DNA from: Vannielia litorea
GTDB lineage: Bacteria > Pseudomonadota > Alphaproteobacteria > Rhodobacterales > Rhodobacteraceae
DNA length: 64,000 nucleotides
Assembly (NCBI RefSeq): GCF_019801175.1
Contig: NZ_JAHVJR010000001.1
Location: 1,364,001-1,428,000, forward strand
Direction of reading: 5' to 3'
A model generated the notes under the pieces. The model had not been told where the DNA came from. It worked only from the letters and a program-made list of their open reading frames with translations, and ran no database searches. Position 1 is the first letter of the stretch, and the number at the start of each line of letters is the position of its first letter. This document shows, piece by piece, positions 17,119 to 26,121 of the stretch. Position numbers and translations under genes: made by a program.

Positions 17119-18573
17119 TCAGACCGCGACCAGAGCCGCCTCATGACGCTTCAGCACCCGGCGTGCAGCGAGGTAGCCATTGCAGCCTTCCGGGGCCGAA
17201 AGTTCGGGGAAGAGCGTGAGCAGCTCGTTGCGCGCCGCGCCGTCGAGGCCCGCAAGCGTGCGGTCGCCCGGCTGAAAGCTCTCGGTCCACGCGCCATCGG
17301 AGAGCACGACCTCGTGCTGGTCGAAGAGGACGTGGATATAGGTCACCTCTTCCACGTCGGCCCGGCGGATCGTGCTGTCATTGATCATGTGCAGCGCGGC
17401 CACCAGCACCTCGCGGTCCTCGAACCAGAGCGCGGCATGATCGCCGGTCACCAGCAGGCGGTGCTGAGGGCTCACCAGCATGTCGCGCTCGGGCAGCCCC
17501 TGCCCCATTGCGCCCTTGGCCACGCGCACCGGCCGCAGCTCGGGCTGGCGCTGCAGCGCGGCCTTGCCGAGCGTCTTGCGCCCGACCCAGCGGATGGTCT
17601 GGAGGCCGTTGTCGCGGGTCATCACCCGGTCGCCGACCTTCAGCGTCTCCACCGGCACCTCGCCTTCGGCGGTAGCGATCATCGTGCCCGGCGTGAAGCA
17701 GGGAATGATCTCTTCGATGTCGGTGAAGTTGACGTTGGCCCAGGTGTTGGTCAGCGGGTTGTAGAGCTGAATCTGACCATTGAACCCCGGTTGGCCGTTG
17801 TTTTCAGGGTTCAGAACGAGGTTCTGAATCTCGAAGCCCTGCGCCAGCAGCGGGGTGATATCCAGCGTGTCAAAGTCGTTTCCGCCCGAGCCGCCGTTGA
17901 CCGTGGTTCCGGTGATCCCGGAGGAGCCAAGGGTGTTGATGATGAAGGTATCGGCATCGTCGCCGCCGTTCAGCACATCGTTGTCGCCACCGCCGAAGAT
18001 CGTGTCATTGCCGGTGCCGCCATTCACGGTATCGAACCCGTCACCCGCGATCAGCGTGTCATCGCCGCCACCGCCATTGATGAGGTCGTTGCCCGCGCCG
18101 CCGTTGATCACGTTGGCCGCCGAATTGCCGGTCAGGATGTTATTGCCGTTGCCGCCCAGCAGGTTCTCGAAATTGGTCGCCGTGGTGATCCAGTTGCCGG
18201 TCACCGTGCCATTTTCGGAGATGGTCGCGTTCAGGTTGAAGTTGGTGACGGCGCTGCCAGCGAGGGAAAACGTGTCGCTCCCCGTGCCGCCATCGATGAT
18301 CTCATTGCCGAGCGTGGGGTAGAGAAACCCGAGTTCGGCGGTGTCATCGCCCTCTTCGAGATAAACCGTATCGTTGCCGCTGTCGGTGCCGTCTGCGAGC
18401 CAGAAGTCGTTGCCAGCGCCGCCATAAACCGTGTCATCGCCCGTGCCACCGGAGATCACGTCATTTCCGGCACCTGCGAAGATCGTATCGTTCCCGCCAA
18501 AGCCATTGATGATGTCATCGACGGCGGTCCCGATCAGCGTCTCACCGTTATTGGTGCCATTGATGATGGCCAT
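17119..18573 (-). CDS. RTX repeat protein with C-terminal Hint domain (short form)
   Basis: 484 residues. It opens directly with MAIINGTNNGETLIG and RTX nonapeptides (about residues 5-90 and 130-210), then a linker. The Hint domain runs from C292 (CFTPGTMIATAEGEV) to the end, with SPQHRLLV as the conserved histidine block. I chose the ATG at 18573 because it gives an MAI start like the neighbouring large paralog and places RTX repeats at the N-terminus; an upstream in-frame start at 18636 would add 21 unrelated residues. Predicted secreted calcium-binding protein, role unknown. It is the smallest of the three Hint proteins and may be the simplest to study. Confidence 0.88.
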   Translation of the reverse strand: MAIINGTNNGETLIGTAVDDIINGFGGNDTIFAGAGNDVISGGTGDDTVYGGAGNDFWLADGTDSGNDTVYLEEGDDTAELGFLYPTLGNEIIDGGTGSDTFSLAGSAVTNFNLNATISENGTVTGNWITTATNFENLLGGNGNNILTGNSAANVINGGAGNDLINGGGGDDTLIAGDGFDTVNGGTGNDTIFGGGDNDVLNGGDDADTFIINTLGSSGITGTTVNGGSGGNDFDTLDITPLLAQGFEIQNLVLNPENNGQPGFNGQIQLYNPLTNTWANVNFTDIEEIIPCFTPGTMIATAEGEVPVETLKVGDRVMTRDNGLQTIRWVGRKTLGKAALQRQPELRPVRVAKGAMGQGLPERDMLVSPQHRLLVTGDHAALWFEDREVLVAALHMINDSTIRRADVEEVTYIHVLFDQHEVVLSDGAWTESFQPGDRTLAGLDGAARNELLTLFPELSAPEGCNGYLAARRVLKRHEAALVAV

Positions 18574-19057
18574 GTTCAAATCCCCCACGGATCCGGCCAG
18601 ACGATACTTATGCGGCAGCGCAGCAAGGTCCGGCACCTGTTAGCAGCGCGCCTCCGTTACACCATAAAACCGGTCAATTTCTGCCTAATTGTTCGTGACG
18701 TGGCGGCATTTCGCCCTGTTCTGTTCACGAACAGTGAACAATCCCGTGAGTTCCGCAGGGTCAGTTTCTCTGCAACGCAGAGTTTGCTGCAATCTTGGGC
18801 AGGGCTCTCCGCTTCTGCAGCGCGGCACCGCGAATCCCCGCCCCGGGCGGAGAATTGTCCGCGTGGCTCACACCACGCGGACAGGCTGCATATGTCCCCT
18901 CGGGGATCGCCCGTGATCGGCTGCCACCATAGGCCCTTGCGGACCCGCCCCAAGGCAACCGGGGCGCGGATCGGTCTTCTGTGCCCCGCCCGGCCCAACT
19001 AGGAGCCGGAGCGGCACGGCACCCGGCGACGCATAAGGCCGCCGGGCGTTGGGCCGG
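18574..19057. other. Intergenic region between two RTX/Hint genes
   Basis: This 484-bp stretch should carry the promoter of the minus-strand 17119-18573 gene. It contains the perfect inverted repeat TGTTCAC-5-GTGAACA at 18722-18740, about 150 bp upstream of that start. Near its far end CCCGGCG (19022-19028) pairs with CGCCGGG (19040-19046); this could end transcription of the upstream RTX gene but lacks a U run. I see no credible gene in it. Confidence 0.5.
18722..18740. promoter_or_regulatory. Perfect inverted repeat, candidate operator
   Basis: TGTTCAC (18722-18728) and GTGAACA (18734-18740) are perfect inverted arms around GAACA. Further GTTC words lie just beside it (18718-18721 and near 18692). 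It lies upstream of the minus-strand RTX/Hint gene and downstream of nothing else, so it is a good candidate operator for that gene. It has GTTC-N9-GAAC geometry and so is not a standard alphaproteobacterial LexA box. Confidence 0.45.
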
Positions 19058-22000
19058 TCACTCGGAGAGCAACAGGGCCTCGTGCTTCTTCAGGGTCTTC
19101 CGCGCGGCGGTGTAGCCTGCGAGGCCCTCTTTCTCCTTCAACTCGGGGAAGAGCGCCAGAAGCTCCTCACGCTGCTCGCTGTCGAGCCCGTCGAGGGTGT
19201 AGTCGCCGGGCTGGAAGCTTTCGGTCCAGGCTCCGTCGGAGAGCACCACCTCATGCTGGTCGAACATGAAGTGGATGTAGGTCACCGAGGCCACATCCTG
19301 CGCCTCTGCGATCCCTGCCCCGTTCACCAGATGCTTGGCCGCCACCAGAACCTCGCGCTCCTCGAAGTAGAGAGCGGCGCGGTCGGAGGCCACCAGCACG
19401 CGGTGCTGCGGGCTCACCAGCATGTCACGCTCCGGCAGGTTGCCGTCGAGCGCGCCCTTGGCAATGCGAACCGGACGCAGCGCGGGGCGCTTCATCAGCT
19501 CCACAGTGTCCACATCGGTCCGGCCCAGCCAACGGATCTCCTGGATGCCGTTGTCGCGGGTGATGACCTTGTCGCCCACCTTCAGCTCTTCCACGGCCAC
19601 CTCTCCACGCGGCGTCGCGATCAGCGTGCCGGGGGTGAAGCAGGGAATGACGTTCTCGATTTCCTCGAAAGTCATCGTGCCGCCATCGTTGAAGTGCACG
19701 ATGCCGTCCTCGCGGTCGGGCGAGGTGTATTGGATGTAGTCCACGTCCGAGCCGGTGAGGTTCAGCGTGTCGTAGTCATCGCCACCCGAGCCGCCGTCAA
19801 CGTGGTCGCCCGCGTTGCCGCCGAGGAAGGTGTCACGGTCATCGTCGCCGTAGAGCTTGTCGACACCCTGGCCGCCGATGATCGTGTCATTGCCGGTGCC
19901 ACCGTAGATCTCGTCGTCGTCAACGCCGCCGTCGATGTAATCGTCGCCCTCGTCGCCGTAGATCAGGTCGTCATCGTCCTGGCCGTAGATGGTGTCGTTG
20001 CCGGCACCGCCGTGGATCACGTCATCGCCGTTGTCGGGGCGCAGATCGCCCGCGTCATCGGGGATATTCAGAGCATCGGGGAAGACCGGGTTCAGGCCAC
20101 CATAGATGATGTCATTGCCCGCGCCGCCGTCGAGGTAGTCGTTGCCCTCGCCGCCTACGATGATGTCGTCGCCGTCGCCACCCAGCACGGTGTCGTCGTC
20201 GAAGCCCGCATCGATCTTGTCGTTGCCAGCACCGCCCTCGATGTAGTCGTCATCGTCGCCGGTGATGATGGTGTCATTGCCATCACCGCCATAAACGGTG
20301 TCGCGGTCATCATAGGGGTCCGCATCAGGCGCCCAGATGCCCGGATAGCCCTGATCGGGCGAGCCGGACACACCATAGGCATCGAGATTGCCGGAGGTGT
20401 TGATGTAGTCATCAGAGCCGCCACCCTCGACGTAATCGGAGCCGTCGCCACCGATTATGTGGTCCTTGTTGTTGCCGCCGATCAGCGTGTCATTGCCGGA
20501 GCCACCATCGATGAGGTCTTCGCCGCCACCGCCTTGAATGGTGTCGTCGCCGGCTCCACCGGAGAGAGTGTCGTCACCGCTCATGCCGTCGATGGTGTCG
20601 TTGCCGTCACCGCCTTCGATCACGTCGGCATCCTGACCACCACGGATCCAGTCGTCGCCCGCGCCACCGTCGATCTGGTCGTTGCCGCCCTGACCGTAGA
20701 TGGTGTCGTTTCCTTCGCCGCCGGCGATGATGTCGTCGTTCTGGCCACCTTCGATGTAGTCGTTGCCCGCGCCACCATCGAGAATGTCGTTGCCGCCGCG
20801 GCCGTAGATGCTGTCGTTGCCGTCACCACCGAAAACAACGTCATCGCCCACACCGGCCTTGACCACGTCATCGCCTGCGCCAGCGTCGATGATGTCATCG
20901 TCCGGACCGCCGCCAAAGATGTTGTCACCGCCGTCGACCATGTCGCCCTCGGGGTCACCCTCATAGGCTTCGTCGATGTAATCGTTGCCGGCCGTGCCCT
21001 CCACGATCCCGTCCCGCAGGGTAACGGTCACGCTGGCCGTGTCGAACCCGCCTTTGCCGTCGCTGACGGTGTATTCAAAGGTCACGTCGCCATCCACGGT
21101 CCCATCGGGGGTGAAGGTCACGGTGCCATCACCATTGTCCACCACGGTGCCGCCAGCAGCGGGCTGGGTGATGCTGTCGATGGTCAGCGTGTCGCCATCC
21201 GGGTCGGTATCGTTGCCGAGCACGTCGATCGTGACCGGGTTCAGGATGTCACCCTTGGCCACATCATCACCCGCCACCGGCAGCTGGTTGGCCGGGGTGC
21301 CGTTGATGTTTTCGATCTCGGTGAAGGTCATCGTCTCGCCGGTCGGCTTGCCATCGGCATCGACGTAGACAACCGTGCCGTTCCAGCCGTTGCCGTTGGA
21401 GTCGGGCTCCAGATCCTTCAGGTAGAAGGGCTCGCCGAGGGTCAGGTCGAGGGTGTCGTTGTCGTCGCCGCCGGCGCCGCCATCAACCACGTCGCCCGCG
21501 CCGCCCACGATGGTATCGGCATCGTCGCCGCCCATCACCGTATCGGCGCCTTCGCCACCGTCGAGGTAATCCGCCCCGGCGTTGCCTTCGATGTAGTCGT
21601 TGCCCAGACCGCCAAGGATAGTGTCATTGCCCGGCACACCTTCGCCCTCACCTTCACCGGTGATGGTGTCGAAGTAGATGTCGGTGACGTTCACGCCGCT
21701 GTCGCTGTAGCCGTCCTGAACATGGGTGATGACCAGTTTGGCTACCGGGCCAGGCACGCTGACCAGCGCCGAGTAGGTCGGCGAGGTGTCTGCGGCGCCG
21801 CCGCCTTTGGACACGGCGGTATCGAAACCGGCCGCGCTGTCGTTGTCGTAGAGCGAGACGCCGTCGCCCGCGCTCATGTCGACCGGGATCTTGTTGCCCT
21901 CGGCATCATAGGCGGTGATGACCACGGTGCTGTCGAAGTCAATGTCGTTCACCCGGAACGACACGTTCTCGGCGTCTTTCTCGAACTCCAGCGTGTAGGT

Positions 22001-23044
22001 CTGGCTGTCGCCCTTGTAGTCCAGCTCGCTCTCCAGCGAGGAGTGGGCATTTGCGCCCGGCAGCTCACCGGTATCGATCGAATGCACCTTCTGCTGATCG
22101 GTCGAGAAGGTGTTGTCGTACGACTTGTTGAGCGTCAGGGTCACCACGTTTTCGCCGGTGTCCTGGCTCTGGCTGACGATCTTTTCGCCGTTCTGCAGGC
22201 TCCCGCCGTGGTAGTCCTTCAGCTCGGACCACTTGAAGGCTTCCTGGGTCGAGGTGGTCACTCCCGCGCCATTGCCATAGGGGCCGGAAGCATCGCCGAT
22301 CAGGATATCGTCGCCCGCGCCGCCCTCGAGCGTGTCGGAGCCGCCGTTACCATAGACCTCGTCATTGCCCTCACCGGCCAGCACGGCGTCGTCGCCGTCA
22401 CCGGCCACAACGATATCGTCGTTCGGGCCTTCGCCGGGCAGGATCGCATCATTGTTGTCGATCTTGTCGCCCTCGGGGTCGCCCTCGTAGGTGGTGTCGA
22501 TCAGGTCGTCACCGCCGGTGCCTTCCACGATGCCGTCACCCTCGGGCGCAGGCGTGGTGTAGGACACGTTGTCGACGGCGCCGGAGCCGTTGAACACGAC
22601 CTCGACCTTGCCGACACCTTCGATATTGCCGAAGTCCACGTTGCACTGGCCGTTGTTGGCCGTGGTGACGTAATGGTAGCCCATGTAGTGGCCATTATCG
22701 TCGTAGAACTTGATCTTGGCGCCCTCTTCCACGTCCAGCAGGGTCAGCGAGTGGAAGGTGACCTCTTCGGTGAAATCGAACACCAGCGTGCCGCCGCAGG
22801 CCTCGTCATCGGGGTCGTTCGAGTCGCCATCCTCAGAGATGATCAGCACATTGCCGAGGTTCGAGGTGGCCAGGTCATGGTCGCCGCCCGTCGGGTTCGA
22901 CGTGTCGAAGATCATCGCCGGGCTCTTGTAGTAGTTGACCTTGCCGTCAACGATCGAAGAGATCGTCACGCCTTTGGAGGCATACTCGTCGTCTATGACG
23001 GTGCCTGCACTTTCGCCGTTGAAGTCCAGCGTTACCTTCGTCAT
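19058..23044 (-). CDS. RTX protein with cadherin-like and C-terminal Hint domains
   Basis: 1328 residues. An N-terminal beta-sandwich-like region (about 1-170, TKVTLDFNGESAGTVID...) is followed by RTX repeats and a second sandwich-like region around residues 270-460. Next come more RTX repeats, a cadherin-like/VCBS-type domain (about 585-680, with DDVAKGD and VLGNDTDPDGDTLTID), a long dense RTX array (about 690-1080) and a Hint domain from C1135 (CFTPGTLIATPRGEV) with SPQHRVLV. The ATG at 23044 is preferred over the GTG one codon earlier because GGGGAAG lies in front. Predicted secreted adhesin-like or matrix protein; the type I exporter is not here. Confidence 0.9.
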   Translation of the reverse strand: MTKVTLDFNGESAGTVIDDEYASKGVTISSIVDGKVNYYKSPAMIFDTSNPTGGDHDLATSNLGNVLIISEDGDSNDPDDEACGGTLVFDFTEEVTFHSLTLLDVEEGAKIKFYDDNGHYMGYHYVTTANNGQCNVDFGNIEGVGKVEVVFNGSGAVDNVSYTTPAPEGDGIVEGTGGDDLIDTTYEGDPEGDKIDNNDAILPGEGPNDDIVVAGDGDDAVLAGEGNDEVYGNGGSDTLEGGAGDDILIGDASGPYGNGAGVTTSTQEAFKWSELKDYHGGSLQNGEKIVSQSQDTGENVVTLTLNKSYDNTFSTDQQKVHSIDTGELPGANAHSSLESELDYKGDSQTYTLEFEKDAENVSFRVNDIDFDSTVVITAYDAEGNKIPVDMSAGDGVSLYDNDSAAGFDTAVSKGGGAADTSPTYSALVSVPGPVAKLVITHVQDGYSDSGVNVTDIYFDTITGEGEGEGVPGNDTILGGLGNDYIEGNAGADYLDGGEGADTVMGGDDADTIVGGAGDVVDGGAGGDDNDTLDLTLGEPFYLKDLEPDSNGNGWNGTVVYVDADGKPTGETMTFTEIENINGTPANQLPVAGDDVAKGDILNPVTIDVLGNDTDPDGDTLTIDSITQPAAGGTVVDNGDGTVTFTPDGTVDGDVTFEYTVSDGKGGFDTASVTVTLRDGIVEGTAGNDYIDEAYEGDPEGDMVDGGDNIFGGGPDDDIIDAGAGDDVVKAGVGDDVVFGGDGNDSIYGRGGNDILDGGAGNDYIEGGQNDDIIAGGEGNDTIYGQGGNDQIDGGAGDDWIRGGQDADVIEGGDGNDTIDGMSGDDTLSGGAGDDTIQGGGGEDLIDGGSGNDTLIGGNNKDHIIGGDGSDYVEGGGSDDYINTSGNLDAYGVSGSPDQGYPGIWAPDADPYDDRDTVYGGDGNDTIITGDDDDYIEGGAGNDKIDAGFDDDTVLGGDGDDIIVGGEGNDYLDGGAGNDIIYGGLNPVFPDALNIPDDAGDLRPDNGDDVIHGGAGNDTIYGQDDDDLIYGDEGDDYIDGGVDDDEIYGGTGNDTIIGGQGVDKLYGDDDRDTFLGGNAGDHVDGGSGGDDYDTLNLTGSDVDYIQYTSPDREDGIVHFNDGGTMTFEEIENVIPCFTPGTLIATPRGEVAVEELKVGDKVITRDNGIQEIRWLGRTDVDTVELMKRPALRPVRIAKGALDGNLPERDMLVSPQHRVLVASDRAALYFEEREVLVAAKHLVNGAGIAEAQDVASVTYIHFMFDQHEVVLSDGAWTESFQPGDYTLDGLDSEQREELLALFPELKEKEGLAGYTAARKTLKKHEALLLSE

Positions 23045-24106
23045 CACATCTTCCCCTGCGACGCGGATACGGCCTGCAGCGACCCCGCGCGTTTCATTTC
23101 ACCAGCGGCCCCAAACGGCCGGATCGAACACCATGGGTCGGGAACTGCGGCGACAGGGGAAATGCCCTGTCTTACACTCGAGCTAGGCTCGCACTGCCTT
23201 GTCCGTCGTCCTTCAAACGTTCCTTCACTACACACCCGCCGAGCGGCGATACCGGCCAATAGCGGTTCCGCGCGACACGCACTCGTCAGCCAAAAGGGGA
23301 ACGGTGACCGGAACGCCAGCAAACGCTCCGGTTTGGTTTTCGGAAGGTCACAGGTCTGCAGCGACCGGTCGCTTCCTCACCTATCGTGTTCGGCTGTCAG
23401 ATGGGGACAGCGCACACGCACCGATCCCGCAGAATGTCCTCTGCGTCATCGAGCGGCCGCCCCCGCAGCCAGCAAACTTCGCCCCCCAGTTGGGCAGGTT
23501 CGGTATACCCATGCATCGGCCCGGCCCGGAAGTGAAAAGTGGCACCTTTGGGGCAAAAGCGTGCCGGGCGCATCCATACCTGCCCAGATTTGGGCACGCT
23601 TTTGTCGCACCTCGCGAAACTGCTGGTCGGCCCGCTGCGGGGTCTAAACTGCACTGCATTCATCTCTCTTTTTACGTATATTCAATAAGTTAACATGTTA
23701 TGAGCGATTTCCCGCCTGCCGAGCCACCTCAGCAGAATGCAAAGCTTGACGTGAAATTGTTTCGCGTTTCGCAACGGTTAACCCTCCAGATCACATTTTT
23801 GGCGTCGGAGATTGTGGCAACTATGAGGCGAGCGGAAGTGTTCGCGATTTTGCACCAATGCCCGGACAGACCCCGGATTGACGTTGGGGTAGGCCAGAAT
23901 TTTCGTCGAATCGATTCCGCGCCCGCGAACCTGGCTCGAAATCGCCCTGCCGGACCCGACACTGCAACCTATTGGCGAGGCGGAAGAAATTCTCAACCGC
24001 AAAGCGAGGAGCCGCATTTTCCGCTCCTGAACCCACACTAAAACGCTGCCACCTGCGCAAACGCACAGGTCTCCCAGCGGAGGCAAATCACGCAATCGAG
24101 AAGTCT
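23045..24106. other. Large intergenic region with inverted repeats, no convincing gene
   Basis: About 1.06 kb between the RTX start and the tRNA gene. Short open frames exist on both strands, but none has a plausible start, composition or recognisable product. Notable structure: a 12-bp inverted repeat at 23554-23604, a 9-bp inverted repeat (23491-23499 with 23578-23586), the small palindrome TGCCCA-4-TGGGCA (23581-23596), and the perfect 10-bp palindrome TAACATGTTA at 23691-23700. Part of the region must hold the RTX gene promoter. A small RNA is possible but unproven. Confidence 0.5.
23554..23604. repeat. 12-bp inverted repeat, possible structured RNA or terminator
   Basis: CAAAAGCGTGCC (23554-23565) is the exact reverse complement of GGCACGCTTTTG (23593-23604), with a 27-base loop that contains its own small palindrome. 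As RNA this is a stable long hairpin with T-rich flanks on both strands. It may end a small transcript in either direction. Confidence 0.45.
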
Positions 24107-24192
24107 TGGTGCCGGTGGAGAGACTCGAACTCTCACGATGTTGCCATCGGGGGATTTTGAATCCCCTGCGTCTACCATTCCGCCACACCGGC
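24107..24192 (-). tRNA. tRNA-Leu (anticodon CAA)
   Basis: Read on the minus strand the gene starts GCCGGTG and ends CACCGGC-A-CCA, a perfect seven-pair acceptor stem with encoded CCA. The anticodon stem GGGGATT/AATCCCC holds the loop with CAA, decoding UUG leucine. A long variable arm (CGATGGCAACATCG region) is present, as expected for tRNA-Leu, and the T arm contains GTTCGAGTC. The total is 86 bases. Confidence 0.95.
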
Positions 24193-24340
24193 ACAGCACC
24201 GCACGCCCGATACCTGCTCCCATTCCGCCGGTCAATCCATGCCGCGCATTCGGCGCTTGCGTGCGCCCGGCCGAAGCCTACTGTGCAGGCGCGCTTCGGC
24301 GCTTCATTTTACAGACCTGCCAATTAACCGGAGACGATCC

Positions 24341-24817
24341 ATGGGCGTTTATGACCAATGGTCCAAGCTGACCCCCGCCGAAAAAGCCTTCATCGCGACG
24401 CACCCGCAATATGCGGTGATCATCCGCAACTCCAAGGACATCGCCTATAACGAGACCAAGGCGGTGATGGGCCACAACGGGCTCAACGACAAATCCGATG
24501 CCTTCCGCCACTGCTTCTGGTCTTCGACCCTCTCGCGTGACATGGGCTATGCCGATGCCTATCTCTTCGTCTCCGCCCATGAGAGCGATCCGGCCAACCC
24601 GCCGGACCAGAAGGCGATGGACATGCACAACAACCTCGTCGGCCTCTCGATCGGCTCCACCTTCTTTACCGAGGTGAACCACGCCGCCGACAATATCGTG
24701 CCCTTTTCGATCAGCGGCATGATCAACTCCCGGCTCTGGTCCAACAGCAACGCCGAGCTTTCGGCCATGTGCAAGGAGGCGCTCGACAATGGCCGCCTCA
24801 AGGTCATCGCGCCATGA
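24341..24817 (+). CDS. DUF6973-like protein
   Basis: 158 residues, cytoplasmic by appearance (no signal peptide). It carries DAFRHCFWSSTLSRDMG, an AHE element and DMHNNLVG, a spaced histidine/asparagine pattern that matches what I remember of the DUF6973 family; that name is from memory. Such conserved polar residues suggest an enzyme, but no reaction is known to me. The ATG at 24341 follows CGGAGA (24329-24334); earlier in-frame codons lie in the tRNA promoter region. It overlaps the downstream lipoprotein gene by four bases, so the two are translated together. Confidence 0.8.
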   Translation: MGVYDQWSKLTPAEKAFIATHPQYAVIIRNSKDIAYNETKAVMGHNGLNDKSDAFRHCFWSSTLSRDMGYADAYLFVSAHESDPANPPDQKAMDMHNNLVGLSIGSTFFTEVNHAADNIVPFSISGMINSRLWSNSNAELSAMCKEALDNGRLKVIAP

Positions 24818-25200
24818 TCGGGCGGGTCTGTAGGGTGGCCGTTCTCGGCAGCCTGCTCGCCATGCTCGGCGCCTGTAAGGAAGAAGGCGCCGATCCGGCG
24901 GCATGGTCACGGCTTGGGAGTGAGAGCTTCACGCCCGAGGCCTGGGCCGGGGCAGATCAAGAGGGCCGCGGGGCGATGGTGGCCGACCTTCTGGCCAGCA
25001 ACAGCCTCGTCGGCGCCACGCCCGAGGCGGTGGAGGCCCTGCTCGGCACCCCCACCGGCTACTACGACTACGAGACCAACATGGCCTATGTCGTCGGCCC
25101 CAAGGGCGAGGTCGAGAGCAGCTATGCCGATGGCTACCTGCTGGTGTTCGAGACCGACGGCGGCGAGGTCAGCAAGATCCTCGCCGTGCCGGACCTGTAA
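24814..25200 (+). CDS. Small lipoprotein, BamE/SmpA-like fold possible
   Basis: 128 residues with a type II signal peptide: hydrophobic LGSLLAMLGAC, lipobox LGAC, so the cysteine at about residue 21 should be lipidated. The C-terminal half (TPEAVEALLGTPT followed by YLLVFETDGGEVSKILAV) recalls the small alpha/beta fold of BamE/SmpA-type lipoproteins, in which a TPEEV-LLG helix precedes beta strands. It starts in an ATGA overlap with the DUF6973-like gene, so the pair may act together at the envelope. Convergent with the next gene, with only three bases between the stops. Confidence 0.75.
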   Translation: MIGRVCRVAVLGSLLAMLGACKEEGADPAAWSRLGSESFTPEAWAGADQEGRGAMVADLLASNSLVGATPEAVEALLGTPTGYYDYETNMAYVVGPKGEVESSYADGYLLVFETDGGEVSKILAVPDL

Positions 25201-25203
25201 ACC

Positions 25204-26052
25204 TTAGAGGCGGCTGGTGCCGAATGTGTCGCAAGCATCCATCCGGCCGCTCTCATACCCCCGCGCGAACCACTCCTGCCGCTGGGCAGCGGAGCCGTGG
25301 GTAAAGGTGTGCGGCATCGGCGTGCGCCCGGCGTTGCGCTGAAGCGTATCATCCCCGATCTGCCGGGCGGCGTTGAGCGCCTCGTCCAGATCGCCCGGCT
25401 CCACCGTACCAAGCTGCGCCTCGGCATAATGCGCCCAGACGCCCGACAGGCAATCTGCCTGAAGTTCGGTGCGCACGCTCAGCTCGTTGCGCCGCTGCTC
25501 ACCCGCTGCCGCCTTAGCCTCGTTCACCTGACCGAGAATGCCCAACTCGTTCTGCACATGGTGGGCGATCTCATGGGCCACCACATAGGCCGCCGCAAAA
25601 TCGCCCTTTGCGCCAAGCCGGTTTTGCAGCGTGGCAAAGAATTGCGTGTCGAGATAGGCGCGCCGGTCCGCCGGGCAATAGAACGGCCCAGTCGCCGCGC
25701 TCGCGCCGCCACAGCCCGAAGCCACCCGGCCCGAGAACAGCACAAGCTGCGCCGGGCGATACTCGCGCCCCACTTGCTCGGGGAATACCTGCCCCCAGAT
25801 TTCCTCTGTATCGGCCAGCACCACACTCACGAACTGCCCGGCGGCCTGCTCCTCGGCGCTCAACTCACGCGTCTCGGTCGATTGCACCGGCACGCCGCCG
25901 CCGTTCAGTAGCGGGGTCACGTCGATACCAAGGAAGTAGCCCACCACCAGCACGATGATCAGCCCCACCCCGCCGATGCCACCCGCCTTGCCCGCGCTCA
26001 CGCCGCGCCGGTCGATCACATTCCGGCTGCCGCGCCGTCCTCTCCACTTCAT
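25204..26052 (-). CDS. ypfJ: YpfJ-type neutral zinc metallopeptidase
   Basis: 282 residues of the neutral zinc metallopeptidase (YpfJ) family. One N-terminal transmembrane helix (about residues 28-45) follows a basic RGRRGSR start like that of other members, and the active-site motif VVAHEIAHHVQ (HExxH) is in the middle, followed by the expected LQADCLSGVWAH helix that supplies further ligands. The cysteine-containing segment GCGGASAATGPFYCP is also typical. Probably anchored in the inner membrane with its catalytic domain in the periplasm. Physiological substrate unknown. Confidence 0.9.
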   Translation of the reverse strand: MKWRGRRGSRNVIDRRGVSAGKAGGIGGVGLIIVLVVGYFLGIDVTPLLNGGGVPVQSTETRELSAEEQAAGQFVSVVLADTEEIWGQVFPEQVGREYRPAQLVLFSGRVASGCGGASAATGPFYCPADRRAYLDTQFFATLQNRLGAKGDFAAAYVVAHEIAHHVQNELGILGQVNEAKAAAGEQRRNELSVRTELQADCLSGVWAHYAEAQLGTVEPGDLDEALNAARQIGDDTLQRNAGRTPMPHTFTHGSAAQRQEWFARGYESGRMDACDTFGTSRL

Positions 26053-26121
26053 GATGGTGTCTCCCTTGACGTCACCGAGCCTGCATGGCTACTGGCCCCA
26101 AACCGATAACGGGCACCGAGC

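Noticed and set aside
18722..18740. The GTTC/GAAC palindrome as a LexA box
   Set aside because: The box in alphaproteobacteria is GTTC-N7-GTTC in direct orientation; here the arms are inverted with nine bases between.
10969..23044. Dense short tandem repeats that could look like a CRISPR array
   Set aside because: The repeats are nine-residue coding units in frame, without constant spacers; no cas genes are present.
19049..23647. A 1532-codon plus-strand open frame opposite the third RTX/Hint gene
   Set aside because: It is the antisense shadow of the repeat array; the minus-strand frame has recognisable RTX, cadherin-like and Hint domains.
23700..24041. A 113-codon plus-strand open frame upstream of the tRNA
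   Set aside because: No good ribosome-binding site, no recognisable motif, amino-acid composition like random GC-rich DNA.
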